Position numbers and translations under genes: made by a program. Under the pieces are notes generated by a model. The model saw only the letters and a list, made by a program, of their open reading frames with translations. It ran no database searches and had not been told where the DNA came from. Source: Cupriavidus pauculus (GTDB lineage: Bacteria; Pseudomonadota; Gammaproteobacteria; Burkholderiales; Burkholderiaceae). Taken from it: 64,000 nucleotides of DNA. Where the stretch lies: positions 1,488,001 to 1,552,000 of the forward strand of contig NZ_CP033970.1 in NCBI RefSeq assembly GCF_003854935.1. The letters are read 5' to 3'. Below, piece by piece: positions 30,652 through 39,475 of the stretch (within the stretch, counting starts at the first letter, position 1; each line of letters opens with the position of its first letter).

Positions 30652-31788
30652 ATGACTTCGGGTATGACAGCAACGATTTCCGCCATCGAGGCCGTCCTGG
30701 TGGACCTGCCGACGATCCGCGCCCACCAGCTGGCGATGGCCACGATGCAGCAGCAGACGCTGGTGATCGTGCGCCTGCGCTGCAGCGACGGCTTGGAGGG
30801 TATCGGCGAGGCCACCACGATCGGGGGCCTGTCCTACGGCGACGAAAGCCCCGAAGGCATCAAGCTGACGATCGACACCTACCTGGAGCCCGCGCTGGCC
30901 GGGCAGGACGCCACCAACATCCACGCCGCGATGGCCCGCCTGAACAAGGTGGCGCGCGGCAACCGGTTTGCCAAGAGCGCGCTGGAATCGGCGCTGCTCG
31001 ACGCGCAAGGCAAGCGGCTGGGCGTGCCGGTGGCCACGCTGCTGGGCGGCGCGGTGCGCAGCACGCTGCCGGTGCTGTGGACGCTGGCCAGCGGCGACAC
31101 GGCCCGCGACATCGAGGAAGCCGAGCAACTGCTGGAGGCACGCCGCCACAACACGTTCAAGCTCAAGATCGGCCGCCGCAGCGTGCGCGACGACGTGGCG
31201 CACGTGTCGGCCATCAAGCGCGCACTGGGCGACCGCGCGCGCGTGACCGTCGACGTCAACCAGGCGTGGAACGAGGCCGACGCGGCCACGGGCATTGCCA
31301 TGCTCGAAGCGGCCGGCATCGACCTCGTCGAGCAGCCCACCCCGCGCGAGCACCGCACCGCGCTGGCCCGGCTGGCCGCGCGCTTTGTCGTGCCGATCAT
31401 GGCCGACGAGGCCGTGACCGGCCCCGAGGACGCGATGGAACTGGCGCGGCTGGGCGCGGCCGACGTGTTCGCGCTCAAGATCGCCAAGTCGGGCGGCATC
31501 TTCGGCATGCTGCGCACGGCCGCGGTGGGCGACGCCGCTGGCATTGCGCTGTACGGCGGCACGATGCTCGAAGGCGCCGTGGGCACCATCGCGGCGGCCC
31601 ATGGCTTCTGCACGCTGCAGCAACTGGCATGGGGCACCGAACTGTTCGGCCCGCTGCTGGTAAAGGACGACATCGTCGCCGAGCGGCCCGTCTTCAAGGA
31701 TTTCGCGCTGCACCTGCCGCAGGGCCCGGGGCTGGGCCTGGAGATCGACGAGGACAAGCTGCGCCACTACCGCCGCAAGGCGGGCTGA
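30652..31788 (+). CDS. catB: Muconate cycloisomerase
   Basis: 378 aa. It converts cis,cis-muconate to muconolactone in the catechol branch of the beta-ketoadipate pathway. The enolase-superfamily layout is clear: capping domain with VLVDLPTIRAHQLAMATMQQ, catalytic FKLKIGRRS (KxK), metal ligands in VDVNQAW, DLVEQP and MADEAV, and KIAKSGGI with the second Lys. ATG 30652 begins MTSGMTAT, like known CatB; ATG 30664 is the alternative. First gene of catB-catC-bug-pcaD; likely activated by the divergent CatM-like regulator with muconate. Confidence 0.94.
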   Translation: MTSGMTATISAIEAVLVDLPTIRAHQLAMATMQQQTLVIVRLRCSDGLEGIGEATTIGGLSYGDESPEGIKLTIDTYLEPALAGQDATNIHAAMARLNKVARGNRFAKSALESALLDAQGKRLGVPVATLLGGAVRSTLPVLWTLASGDTARDIEEAEQLLEARRHNTFKLKIGRRSVRDDVAHVSAIKRALGDRARVTVDVNQAWNEADAATGIAMLEAAGIDLVEQPTPREHRTALARLAARFVVPIMADEAVTGPEDAMELARLGAADVFALKIAKSGGIFGMLRTAAVGDAAGIALYGGTMLEGAVGTIAAAHGFCTLQQLAWGTELFGPLLVKDDIVAERPVFKDFALHLPQGPGLGLEIDEDKLRHYRRKAG

Positions 31789-31818
31789 TTCCCGATACAC
31801 AGGACACAGGAGACCACG

Positions 31819-32097
31819 ATGCTGTTTCTCGTCAGGATGGACGTGCAGATTCCGCACGACCTGCCGGCCGACACGGCCGACGCGATCAAGGCACGCGAAA
31901 AGGCGTACGCACAGGACCTGCAGCGGCAGGGCAAGTGGCAGGCGCTCTACCGCGTGGTGGGCGAGTACGCCAACTACAGCGTGTTCGACGTGGAGTCGAA
32001 CGATGAACTGCACACGCTGCTGTCCGGCCTGCCGCTGTTCCCGTACATGAAGATCCACGTCACGCCGCTGGCGCGGCACCCGTCGTCGATTCGCTGA
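31819..32097 (+). CDS. catC: Muconolactone delta-isomerase
   Basis: 92 aa, the standard size for CatC. It starts MLFLVRMDVQIPHDLP and has the typical GKWQALYRVVGEYANYSVFD and LPLFPYMKIHVTPLARHPSS. The cytoplasmic decamer isomerises muconolactone to 3-oxoadipate enol-lactone, the substrate of the PcaD-like gene two positions downstream. It lies 30 bases after catB. Confidence 0.96.
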   Translation: MLFLVRMDVQIPHDLPADTADAIKAREKAYAQDLQRQGKWQALYRVVGEYANYSVFDVESNDELHTLLSGLPLFPYMKIHVTPLARHPSSIR

Positions 32098-32136
32098 AGC
32101 GGACCGCGGCGCCCTAGAAGAGAAGGAACGGAGACA

Positions 32137-33129
32137 ATGATTACCCTGCTGCAACGCCCGGCTGGCCTGCCGGCCGCACTCGCCCTGACCGCCGCGCTGC
32201 TGTGCTCGGCCGCCGCGCCGGCCCACGCCGCGTATCCCGACCACCCGATCCGCTGGGTCGTGCCGTTCCCGGCGGGCGGCGCGATGGACAACATCGCCCG
32301 CACGCTGGGCGAGGAAATGTCGAAGACGCTGGGCCAGTCCATCGTCGTGGAAAACCGGCCCGGCGCCGGCGGCAACATCGGCGCCGAACTGGTGGCCCGT
32401 GCGCCGGCCGACGGCTACACGCTGATCATCGTGGCCAACGGCATGGCCGTGAACCCGGCGCTCTACGGCAAGCTCAACTACGACCCGGTGAAGGATTTCG
32501 CGCCGGTGTCGCTGCTGGCCGTGGTGCCCAATGTGCTGGTGACCAACAAGGCCCGGAACCCGCAGAAGACCGTGGCCGAGGTCATCGCCAGTGCCAAGAA
32601 CAAGCCGGGCAAGTACACGTATGCGTCGGCCGGCAACGGCACGTCGATCCACCTGGCGGGCGAGCTGTTCACGTCGATGGCCAAGGTCGACATGCTGCAC
32701 ATCCCGTACAAGGGCTCGGGTCCGGCGATGACCGACCTGCTGGGCGGCCAGGTGGACTACATGTTCGACAGCATCACGTCGGCCAAGCCCCATATCGACA
32801 GCGGCAAGCTGACCGCCATCGCGGTGACCACCAGCAAGCGGTCGTCGGCGCTGCCCAACGTGCCGACCGTGGCCGAGGCCGGCGTGCCCGGCTACGACCT
32901 GTCGCCATGGTTCGCCGCGTTCGTGCCGGCGCGCACGCCGCCGGCCGTGGTGGAGACGCTGAACAAGGCCATGCTCGACGCGCTGAAGAAGCCCGCCGTG
33001 CAGCAGCGCCTGGCCGGCATCGGCGCCGAGCCGATCGGCAGCTCCCCGGCGCAGTTGAAGGACCACCTGGCGCGCGAAACGGTCAAGTGGGGCGCGCTGA
33101 TCCGCGAGCGGGGCATCCATGCCGATTGA
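32137..33129 (+). CDS. Bug-family (TctC-type) periplasmic binding protein
   Basis: 330 aa. Signal peptide to about residue 30 (TAALLCSAAAPAHA), then the Bug signature: YPDHPIRWVVPFPAGGAMDN, ENRPGAGGNIGAELVA, and AGNGTSIHLAGELF. These periplasmic proteins are very abundant in Burkholderiales and bind carboxylates or aromatic acids, usually without a TctAB partner. Placed between catC and pcaD, it probably captures an intermediate or an aromatic acid, or acts as an extracytoplasmic sensor. It overlaps the pcaD start by 11 bases. Confidence 0.92.
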   Translation: MITLLQRPAGLPAALALTAALLCSAAAPAHAAYPDHPIRWVVPFPAGGAMDNIARTLGEEMSKTLGQSIVVENRPGAGGNIGAELVARAPADGYTLIIVANGMAVNPALYGKLNYDPVKDFAPVSLLAVVPNVLVTNKARNPQKTVAEVIASAKNKPGKYTYASAGNGTSIHLAGELFTSMAKVDMLHIPYKGSGPAMTDLLGGQVDYMFDSITSAKPHIDSGKLTAIAVTTSKRSSALPNVPTVAEAGVPGYDLSPWFAAFVPARTPPAVVETLNKAMLDALKKPAVQQRLAGIGAEPIGSSPAQLKDHLARETVKWGALIRERGIHAD

Positions 33130-33895
33130 GCCAGGCCGCCAGTTGCACTACGTGATCGAGGGCGACGCGGACAAGCCCGTGCTGGTCATGTCGAATTCGC
33201 TCGGCACCACGCTGGAGATGTGGGACCCGCAGATGCCGGCGCTGACCCAGAACTACCGCGTGCTGCGCTATGACGCGCGCGGGCATGGCCGTTCGGCGCT
33301 GCCGGCCGGGTCGTTCGACATGGCCGAGCTGGCCGCCGACGTGATCGCGGTGATGGACCACGCGGGCGTGGCGCGCGCGCATTTCTGCGGCTTGTCGATG
33401 GGCGGGATGACCGGGATGGTGCTGGCCCGGCACCACGCCAGCCGCTTCGGCCGCTTCGTGCTGGCCAACACGGCCGCGCTGATCGGCCCGGCATCGGTCT
33501 GGGACACGCGCATCGCCACCGTCCAGCGCGACGGCATGGCCGCCATCGTCGACGGCGTGCTGGCCCGCTGGTTCACCGACCACTACCTGCTGACGCGCCG
33601 CGACGAACTGGCGCCGGTGCGGCGGATGCTGGACACCGCGAGCCCGGCCGGCTACACGGCCAACTGTGCCGCCGTGCGCGACGCCGACCTGCGCGGCCTG
33701 CTGGGCGCCATCGACGCTCCGGTGCTGGTCATCGCCGGCGAACACGACCTGGCCACCACGCCCGCCCAGGGCCGCGAAGTCGCCGCATCGATCCCGGGCG
33801 CGCAATACGCAGCACTGCCCGCCGCGCATCTGTCGAACTGGGAATTGCCGGAAGCGTTTGGAAATGCGGTGGTGGGGTTCTTGGGGCAGCGGTAA
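33119..33895 (+). CDS. pcaD: 3-oxoadipate enol-lactonase
   Basis: 258 aa alpha/beta hydrolase. It hydrolyses beta-ketoadipate enol-lactone to beta-ketoadipate, where the catechol and protocatechuate branches join. Motifs: LHYVIEGDADKPVLVMSNSL, RYDARGHGRS, CGLSMGGM with the nucleophile Ser, and VIAGEHDLATTP with the acid. Its ATG lies within the end of the Bug gene, so translation is coupled. The next steps (pcaI/J, pcaF) are absent from the window. Confidence 0.92.
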   Translation: MPIEPGRQLHYVIEGDADKPVLVMSNSLGTTLEMWDPQMPALTQNYRVLRYDARGHGRSALPAGSFDMAELAADVIAVMDHAGVARAHFCGLSMGGMTGMVLARHHASRFGRFVLANTAALIGPASVWDTRIATVQRDGMAAIVDGVLARWFTDHYLLTRRDELAPVRRMLDTASPAGYTANCAAVRDADLRGLLGAIDAPVLVIAGEHDLATTPAQGREVAASIPGAQYAALPAAHLSNWELPEAFGNAVVGFLGQR

Positions 33896-33966
33896 GCATC
33901 CGAACCCCGCCGTGCTCCCCGTTCCCGCCGTGCGGGAGCGGAGAGGCAGCGGGCGTGGCGCAGCGG

Positions 33967-35049
33967 CTACGGCACCACCGTCAAGAACAGATACGCCGCG
34001 AAAATCACCATATGCACCACGCCCTGCAGGATCGTGGTGCGGCCCATGCCCAGCGTCAGCGACGCGACGATCATCGTCAGGAACAGCAGCACCATTTCCT
34101 TGGGGTTGAGCCCGAGCTCGATTGTTCGGCCCAGCGAAATGAAGACCACGGCCACGGTCGGGATGGTCAGGCCGATGCTGGCCAGCGCCGAGCCCAGCGC
34201 CAGGTTCAGGCTGGTCTGGATGCGGTCTGACCGCGCGGCGCGCAGCGCGGCCAGCCCTTCGGGCAGCAGCACCATCGCGGCGATCACCACGCCCACCACG
34301 GCGGCCGGCAGGCCCGCTTCCGCCACGGCCTTTTCCACCGACGGCGACAGCAGCTTGGCCAGCGCCACCACGGCCACCAGGCAGACCAGCAGCAGCGCGC
34401 CACTGGCCGCGGCCACGCGCCCCGGCGGCGGCGGGGCGTGGACGTTCTCGTCGCGGGTGCCTTCCACCAGGAAGTAGTCGCGGTGCCGCACGGTCTGGAC
34501 GAACACGAAGCAGCCGTAGAGCAGCAGCGACATCACCCCCGAGAACGCCAGTTGCGACGGCGAGAACGCCGGCCCCGGCGTGGTGCTGGTGAAGTTCGGC
34601 AGCACCATGGTCAGCCCGAGCAGCGTGACCAGGATGGCCATCGCGGCGTTGGCGCCGGGCGCCTGGAACGCCTGCTCGCGGTGGTGCAGCGCGCCGACGA
34701 ACAGGCAGACGCCGACGATGCCGTTGCAGATGATCATCACGGCGGCGAATACCGTGTCGCGCGCCAGGCCCGATTTCTCCGGGCCCGAGGACAGCATCAC
34801 GGACACGATCAGCGCTACCTCGATCACCGTCACGGCGATGGCCAGCACCAGCGTGCCGAACGGCTCGCCCACCTTGTGCGCCACCACCTCGGCGTGATGC
34901 ACGGCGGAGAACACCGCGCCGGCCAGCGCGATGGTCATCACCGCGATCGTCCAGATCTGACCCGTCATCAGAAGGCCCAGGCCGAAGGCGGCCCAGGCGG
35001 CCAGCGGCGACCAGATGGTCCACGCCGGCAGCTTGTTGGAAGTTGCCAT
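33967..35049 (-). CDS. chaA: ChaA-type cation/proton antiporter
   Basis: 360 aa, about eleven transmembrane segments in two homologous halves. The half-repeat signatures are HHAEVVAHKVGEPFGTLVLA with AVTVIEVALI in the first half, and LLPEGLAALRAARSDRIQTS with LNLALGSALASIGLTIP in the second. ChaA exchanges Ca2+, Na+ or K+ for protons across the inner membrane. Preceded on the same strand by the 55-aa membrane protein gene (35171-35338), 121 bp upstream. Confidence 0.92.
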   Translation of the reverse strand: MATSNKLPAWTIWSPLAAWAAFGLGLLMTGQIWTIAVMTIALAGAVFSAVHHAEVVAHKVGEPFGTLVLAIAVTVIEVALIVSVMLSSGPEKSGLARDTVFAAVMIICNGIVGVCLFVGALHHREQAFQAPGANAAMAILVTLLGLTMVLPNFTSTTPGPAFSPSQLAFSGVMSLLLYGCFVFVQTVRHRDYFLVEGTRDENVHAPPPPGRVAAASGALLLVCLVAVVALAKLLSPSVEKAVAEAGLPAAVVGVVIAAMVLLPEGLAALRAARSDRIQTSLNLALGSALASIGLTIPTVAVVFISLGRTIELGLNPKEMVLLFLTMIVASLTLGMGRTTILQGVVHMVIFAAYLFLTVVP

Positions 35050-35170
35050 GTTTGTTCCCTTTCTTCTTGTGGCTCACAGGCGCGAGCGTGCGCCCCGCGG
35101 AACGCGGGCGCAAGAGGTTCAGGCAACGCAGGCAGGCGGCAGTTCCCGCCGGGGGCGATCTGGCGCGCGA

Positions 35171-35338
35171 TCAGTCCGCGGCGGGACCAGGCGCCGGGAC
35201 GCCGGCGCGCTTGTCGCGGCGGGGCACGGGCGGATCGAGATCGCGCAGGGCGGGGTGGTGCCGGTAGATCCAGCGGGCCGCCACGATGACGACCACCAGA
35301 AACGCCACACCATATCCGACGAAGGAGACTGCATGCAT
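35171..35338 (-). CDS. 55-aa single-span membrane protein (hypothetical)
   Basis: It begins MHAVSFVGYGVAFLVVVIVA, one transmembrane segment, then WIYRHHPALRDLDPP and a basic, Pro-rich tail. No strong Shine-Dalgarno is seen. It is upstream of chaA on the same strand, so it may be a small accessory or leader peptide of the antiporter. I know no family for it; conservation beside chaA would decide. Confidence 0.5.
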   Translation of the reverse strand: MHAVSFVGYGVAFLVVVIVAARWIYRHHPALRDLDPPVPRRDKRAGVPAPGPAAD

Positions 35339-35655
35339 GGTTCTGACCCGGTTGGTCCGGCTCTTCTGGCCGGTGGAGGGTCAGTATGGGTGCCCGGCCG
35401 TCGTGCGGACACCCTCTATCGGAGGGGCGCAACCATCACCCATCCGAGGGCTGCACGAATGGCGCGGGTGTGCTCCAGCCGGACCGTTTGAGCGGTCAAC
35501 AAACCGGTCAGATTCTGCTAAATGTCGTGCCTGGGCAACACATTGTCGCAGCCGCAATACATTACGGCCGTCATTCGATGTCAAGGCTACAAACGCGAAC
35601 TGTTATCACTTACATTCATGGCCTTTCGTAAGCATCTTGTGACAAGGGATTGACC
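35339..35655. other. Divergent intergenic region before the TonB receptor
   Basis: 317 bp without a supportable gene. It is GC-rich near 35390-35500, then AT-richer at 35580-35650, where the receptor promoter must be. I looked for a Fur box and for a cobalamin riboswitch and found only a weak TGTTATCACTTACATTC stretch near 35600. Confidence 0.4.
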
Positions 35656-37770
35656 ATGAGTTCGAGCCGCCGACCACTGCCAGCCGTCGCGCCCCATTTC
35701 ACGCTGTGCGCCACGGCGCTGGCCGTCTCCACGCTGTGCCTGATGCCGCAACTGGCGGCCGCCCAGACGGCCGATGCGCCGGCGGCGGGCTCGGAAAAGA
35801 TGCTGGAAACGGTCCAGGTGTCCGGCAACTGGCTCGGTACCGGCCTGCAGAACAGCGTGAAGACCTTTCCCGGTGCGCGCACCGTGGTCAACGAGCAGCA
35901 GATCGAACAGAGCGGCGCCCAGAACATCGGCGACGTGATGCGCCGCATCCCCGGCGTGCAGTCGACCGACAACTCGGGCACGGCCGGCAGCGCCATCTCG
36001 CTGAACATCGGCGTGCGGGGCCTGACCGGCCGCTACACGCCGCGCTCCACCGTGCTGCTGGACGGCATCCCGATGGCCGTGGCGCCGTACGGCCAGCCGC
36101 AGCTCTCATTCGCGCCGGTCAGCCTGGGCAACATCGAGTCGATCGACGTGGTGCGCAGCGGCGGCGCCGTGCGCTACGGGCCGCAGAACGTGGGCGGCAT
36201 CATCAACTTCAACACCAAGCCGATTCCGGGCGTGTTCAGCGGCGATGCGTCGGTGCGCCAGAACATCTTCACCGAAGGCGGCGGCAACAACACCCAGTAC
36301 AGCGCGTTCGTCGGCACCACGCTGGACAGCGGCCTGGGCATCGCGCTGCTGTACTCGGGCATGACCGGCCGCGAATGGCGCAAGGGCAGCGACGACGACG
36401 TCAACGACCTGGCCGTCAAGTTCGCGTACGACATCACGCCCACGTCGCAGGTCTACGGCAAGCTGTCGTACTACGACGTGAAGTCCCGCACGCCGGGCGG
36501 CCTGACCGTGGCGCAGTTCAACGCCGACCCGTTCCAGAACACGCGCCCGAACGACTACTGGAGCGGCAACCGCTACGGCTTCGACCTGGGCTACGTGAAC
36601 ACGATCTCGGCGAACCAGGAGTTCGAGATCCGCACGTTCTTCAACGACAGCTACCGCCAGAGCACGCTGCAGCAGAGCGCCACGGTCATCGCGCACCAGC
36701 CGCGCAACTACACCACGTTCGGCGTGGAGCCGCGCTACACGCAGCGCTTCGGGCTGGGCCCGACCACGCATGACGTGACGGTCGGCTACCGCTACATCCG
36801 CGAGCGCGGCGACGACAACCAGTACAGCACCACGATCCGCACCGGCGTGAACGGCCCGACCACCACGTTCGACAACGCCACGGACGCCCACGCGGTCTAC
36901 ATCGACGACCGCATCGCCTACGGCAACTGGCGCATCGTGCCGGGCGTGCGGTTCGAGCACATCGACACCACGCGCCAGCAGCGCAACACGGCCACGCAGT
37001 GGGACAGCGTGAACAACAAGGCGCTGCCGTCGATCAACGTGTCGTACCTGGTCAACAGCGCCTGGACCGTGTTTGCCGACTACAGCACGTCGTTCGGCCC
37101 GGTGCAGAACACGCAACTCAACTCCCAGACGCCGAACAACCCGCTGCAGCCCGAAGTGGCCAAGACGTTCGAAGTGGGCACGCGCTGGACGGACAACCGC
37201 ATCAAGGGCGAGCTGACGGCCTTCAAGATCAAGTTCGACAACCAGATCCTGCAGGTGCCGGGCCTGTTCCCGGCCACGTTCCAGAACATCGGCGCCACCG
37301 ACCACGACGGCGTGGAAGCGGCCATCGACTACACGTTCGAGCGCGGCAGCCTGCTGGGCGGCCTGAACCTGTACGCCAACTACACCTACACGCGGGCCAT
37401 CCAGAAGTCGGGCACCACGGCGGGCCTGGACGTGCCGTTCTACTCGCGCACCACCGACACGCTGGGCGCGCGCTACGACTGGCGGAGCTGGACGTTCAAC
37501 GTCTCGACCACGCACCAGAGCAAGCAGTACGCCGACCTGGCCAACACGGTGGCCGAGACGCCGGACGGCGCCAACGGCCTGATCCCGGGCTTCCGCACGT
37601 GGAACATCCAGGCGATGTTCAAGGTGCCGCAGCGCAAGAACACCGACATCGCCATCGGCATCAACAACCTGTTCGACAAGCGCTACTACACGCGCACGAC
37701 CGACAGCAACGCGGGCCGCCTGGTCGGCGCGCCGCGCATGGTCTACATCCAGGCGCGCGCAGGGTTCTGA
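35656..37770 (+). CDS. TonB-dependent outer-membrane receptor (FecA-like)
   Basis: 704 aa from ATG 35656 (AAGGGA upstream). A signal peptide (to AAAQT, about residue 38) precedes the plug domain (GDVMRRIPGVQSTDNSG, VRSGGAVRYGPQNVGGIINF) and a 22-strand-like barrel; the last residue is Phe, as needed for BAM-mediated insertion. The N-terminal STN signalling domain of transducers is absent, so no FecIR-type cell-surface signalling is expected, and no such genes are nearby. Probable substrate: an Fe(III)-dicitrate or other siderophore complex, by overall resemblance only. The TonB box is not clear. Confidence 0.88.
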   Translation: MSSSRRPLPAVAPHFTLCATALAVSTLCLMPQLAAAQTADAPAAGSEKMLETVQVSGNWLGTGLQNSVKTFPGARTVVNEQQIEQSGAQNIGDVMRRIPGVQSTDNSGTAGSAISLNIGVRGLTGRYTPRSTVLLDGIPMAVAPYGQPQLSFAPVSLGNIESIDVVRSGGAVRYGPQNVGGIINFNTKPIPGVFSGDASVRQNIFTEGGGNNTQYSAFVGTTLDSGLGIALLYSGMTGREWRKGSDDDVNDLAVKFAYDITPTSQVYGKLSYYDVKSRTPGGLTVAQFNADPFQNTRPNDYWSGNRYGFDLGYVNTISANQEFEIRTFFNDSYRQSTLQQSATVIAHQPRNYTTFGVEPRYTQRFGLGPTTHDVTVGYRYIRERGDDNQYSTTIRTGVNGPTTTFDNATDAHAVYIDDRIAYGNWRIVPGVRFEHIDTTRQQRNTATQWDSVNNKALPSINVSYLVNSAWTVFADYSTSFGPVQNTQLNSQTPNNPLQPEVAKTFEVGTRWTDNRIKGELTAFKIKFDNQILQVPGLFPATFQNIGATDHDGVEAAIDYTFERGSLLGGLNLYANYTYTRAIQKSGTTAGLDVPFYSRTTDTLGARYDWRSWTFNVSTTHQSKQYADLANTVAETPDGANGLIPGFRTWNIQAMFKVPQRKNTDIAIGINNLFDKRYYTRTTDSNAGRLVGAPRMVYIQARAGF

Positions 37771-37783
37771 TGGCGACGGCCGG

Positions 37784-38449
37784 CTAGTCCGAGGGTGGCG
37801 GCGGCCCCTTGGTCGCCCCCCGGGGCGGCAGCGGGGCCGGCTCCGCCACCAGGCGGTCGGCCGGCAGCAGGCGCAGGAACGTGCGCGCCGCCTCCGGGTC
37901 GCGGCAACCGAGCCAGCCGTCCCAGTCCTCGCGCGGCAGGATCACCACGCCGCGCTTTTCGTCCCCGGGCTTGTGAAACCGCTGCATCAGCGGATGATGG
38001 TCGGCGTTGACCGTCGGCATCGTGAACGACACGGCCCCGTCGGGCCACGCCCGCCATACCCCCGCAATCGCAAACGGCTCGCCGTCCGGCAGGCCGATCT
38101 TCCAGCGCACCGCCTTGCCGCTTTCGTAGTTCGGCTCGAAGAACGCCGTGGCCGGGATCAGCGCGAACTGGCACGCCTTCCAGAACCGCGCGAACGACGA
38201 CAGCTTGCCGATGGTCTCGACCCGCGCGTTGGCCGTGGGAAAGTAGCGCGTACCGGGCGGGATGGTCGCTTTCGGCACCATGCTGAACGACGCCAGCACG
38301 CTTTCCCAGGCATCCGCATCGGTCCGCTGCCGGACGATCGGGGCCGCGTAGTCGGGCCAGGTTTCCGACGGATACAGGCCGGGCGGCGGCTCGACGCCAA
38401 AGATCTCGCGCAGGATGCGCCGCTGGACGGGGGCGTAGTTGACGCACAT
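37784..38449 (-). CDS. yedK: SRAP (HMCES/YedK) abasic-site DNA-protein crosslinking protein
   Basis: 221 aa from ATG 38449; Cys2 immediately after Met is the residue that forms the thiazolidine link with an abasic site in single-stranded DNA. Other catalytic marks: NARVETI (Asn), IPATAFFEPNY (Glu) and NADHHPLMQRF (His). The protein protects replication forks from abasic lesions. A Pro-rich C-terminal tail is extra. It ends 14 bp from the convergent receptor gene. Confidence 0.92.
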   Translation of the reverse strand: MCVNYAPVQRRILREIFGVEPPPGLYPSETWPDYAAPIVRQRTDADAWESVLASFSMVPKATIPPGTRYFPTANARVETIGKLSSFARFWKACQFALIPATAFFEPNYESGKAVRWKIGLPDGEPFAIAGVWRAWPDGAVSFTMPTVNADHHPLMQRFHKPGDEKRGVVILPREDWDGWLGCRDPEAARTFLRLLPADRLVAEPAPLPPRGATKGPPPPSD

Positions 38450-38527
38450 GGTGGGGCGCTCATGTGGCTGGGGTGGGCCTATCGTGGCGCAACGCCCGGC
38501 GCCGGTCAACCGTGGACGGCCCAGGGG

Positions 38528-39475
38528 TCAGTACGTGATCGTCGCCGTCACCGTGTCGGCATAGGTGCCCGGCGTGGGCGTCACCTGCGGCGGAATCCGG
38601 CCGTAGACGTTGAGTGTCTGGGCCGTGCCCGTGCCGGTGCCGCCCACGGTGGATGTGCCGCGCGAACCGTCGCCCCACGGCACCGTGCGCGCGGCGTCCG
38701 AATACAACTGGTAGCTCACGGTCTGCTGGCCGCCGCTGCGCGTCATGCGGCGTGCGGCGACGTTGGCGCCGTTGCCGGTGCCGGCGTTGAGCGCGATCGA
38801 ATAGGGTGCGCTGGCGGTGCATTGCACGGTCAGTGTGCTGGCCGCGTCGCGGTTGCCGGTCAGCAGGCCGACCGAGCCGAAATCGAGCGGCGTGGCCGAG
38901 ATATTGCAATCGGCCACCACGGTGGCGCTGGCCGTGAACGTGATCGGCAGGCTGTTGGTGGCAAGCGTGCTGCACGCGGGCGGCGACAGCAGGTATTCGA
39001 CGTAGGTGACCTCGGCGTTGAGCCCGGTGAACTGGGATGTGTAGGCGCCGGCCGTGGCCGCCGTCTGGTTGGCCAGGATGCGCCCGTAGTAGCTCACGGA
39101 CGCGCTGCCGTTGCCCAGCAGCGCGCCAAAGTCGAGCATCACGGGCGTCGCCGTGGTGCCGGTGCTGCGCGACCCCCAGATCTGCGTGCGCGCGCTGTCC
39201 GTGTAGAGGTTGAAGCCGAGCGTGCGGCTGCCGTTGGCCATCACGCGCGGCGACACGGTGGTGCCGGCCGAGCCGGTGCCGATGTTGATGCACGCCCGCA
39301 CGCGCGCCGACACCGCAATGCCGGTGCAGCTCACCGTGATGGTGCCCTGGATGTCGACCGGGCTGCCGCTGACCGGGCTGTAGTTGCCGAACGCAACCGA
39401 CGGCGCCGTGGCCGTGCAGACGGCCCGCGCGGCCGGCGCGGCCATCAGCAGTATCGCCAGCCAGGCGGCTTTCAT
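38528..39475 (-). CDS. Two-domain spore coat U/SCPU fimbrial protein, CsuE-like tip adhesin
   Basis: 315 aa from ATG 39475; signal peptide LAILLMAAPAARAV. Two SCPU domains in tandem: the first from VCTATAPSVAFGNYSP, the second from CNISATPLDFGSVGLLTGN. Both have typical SCPU blocks (YGRILANQT, YGRIPPQVTPTPGTYADTV). A single-domain protein is the usual rod subunit; a two-domain one at the end of the operon is expected to be the tip adhesin. Its ATG overlaps the usher stop (ATGA). Confidence 0.88.
   Translation of the reverse strand: MKAAWLAILLMAAPAARAVCTATAPSVAFGNYSPVSGSPVDIQGTITVSCTGIAVSARVRACINIGTGSAGTTVSPRVMANGSRTLGFNLYTDSARTQIWGSRSTGTTATPVMLDFGALLGNGSASVSYYGRILANQTAATAGAYTSQFTGLNAEVTYVEYLLSPPACSTLATNSLPITFTASATVVADCNISATPLDFGSVGLLTGNRDAASTLTVQCTASAPYSIALNAGTGNGANVAARRMTRSGGQQTVSYQLYSDAARTVPWGDGSRGTSTVGGTGTGTAQTLNVYGRIPPQVTPTPGTYADTVTATITY

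Noticed and set aside
30634-33120. Very long open frame on the minus strand opposite catB, catC and the Bug gene (828 codons)
   Set aside because: It mirrors the codon periodicity of the strongly supported plus-strand genes in high-GC DNA, and its product is His/Arg/Gly-rich without any domain.
35590-35615. Possible Fur box upstream of the TonB receptor
   Set aside because: Too few matches to the 7-1-7 inverted pattern to call.
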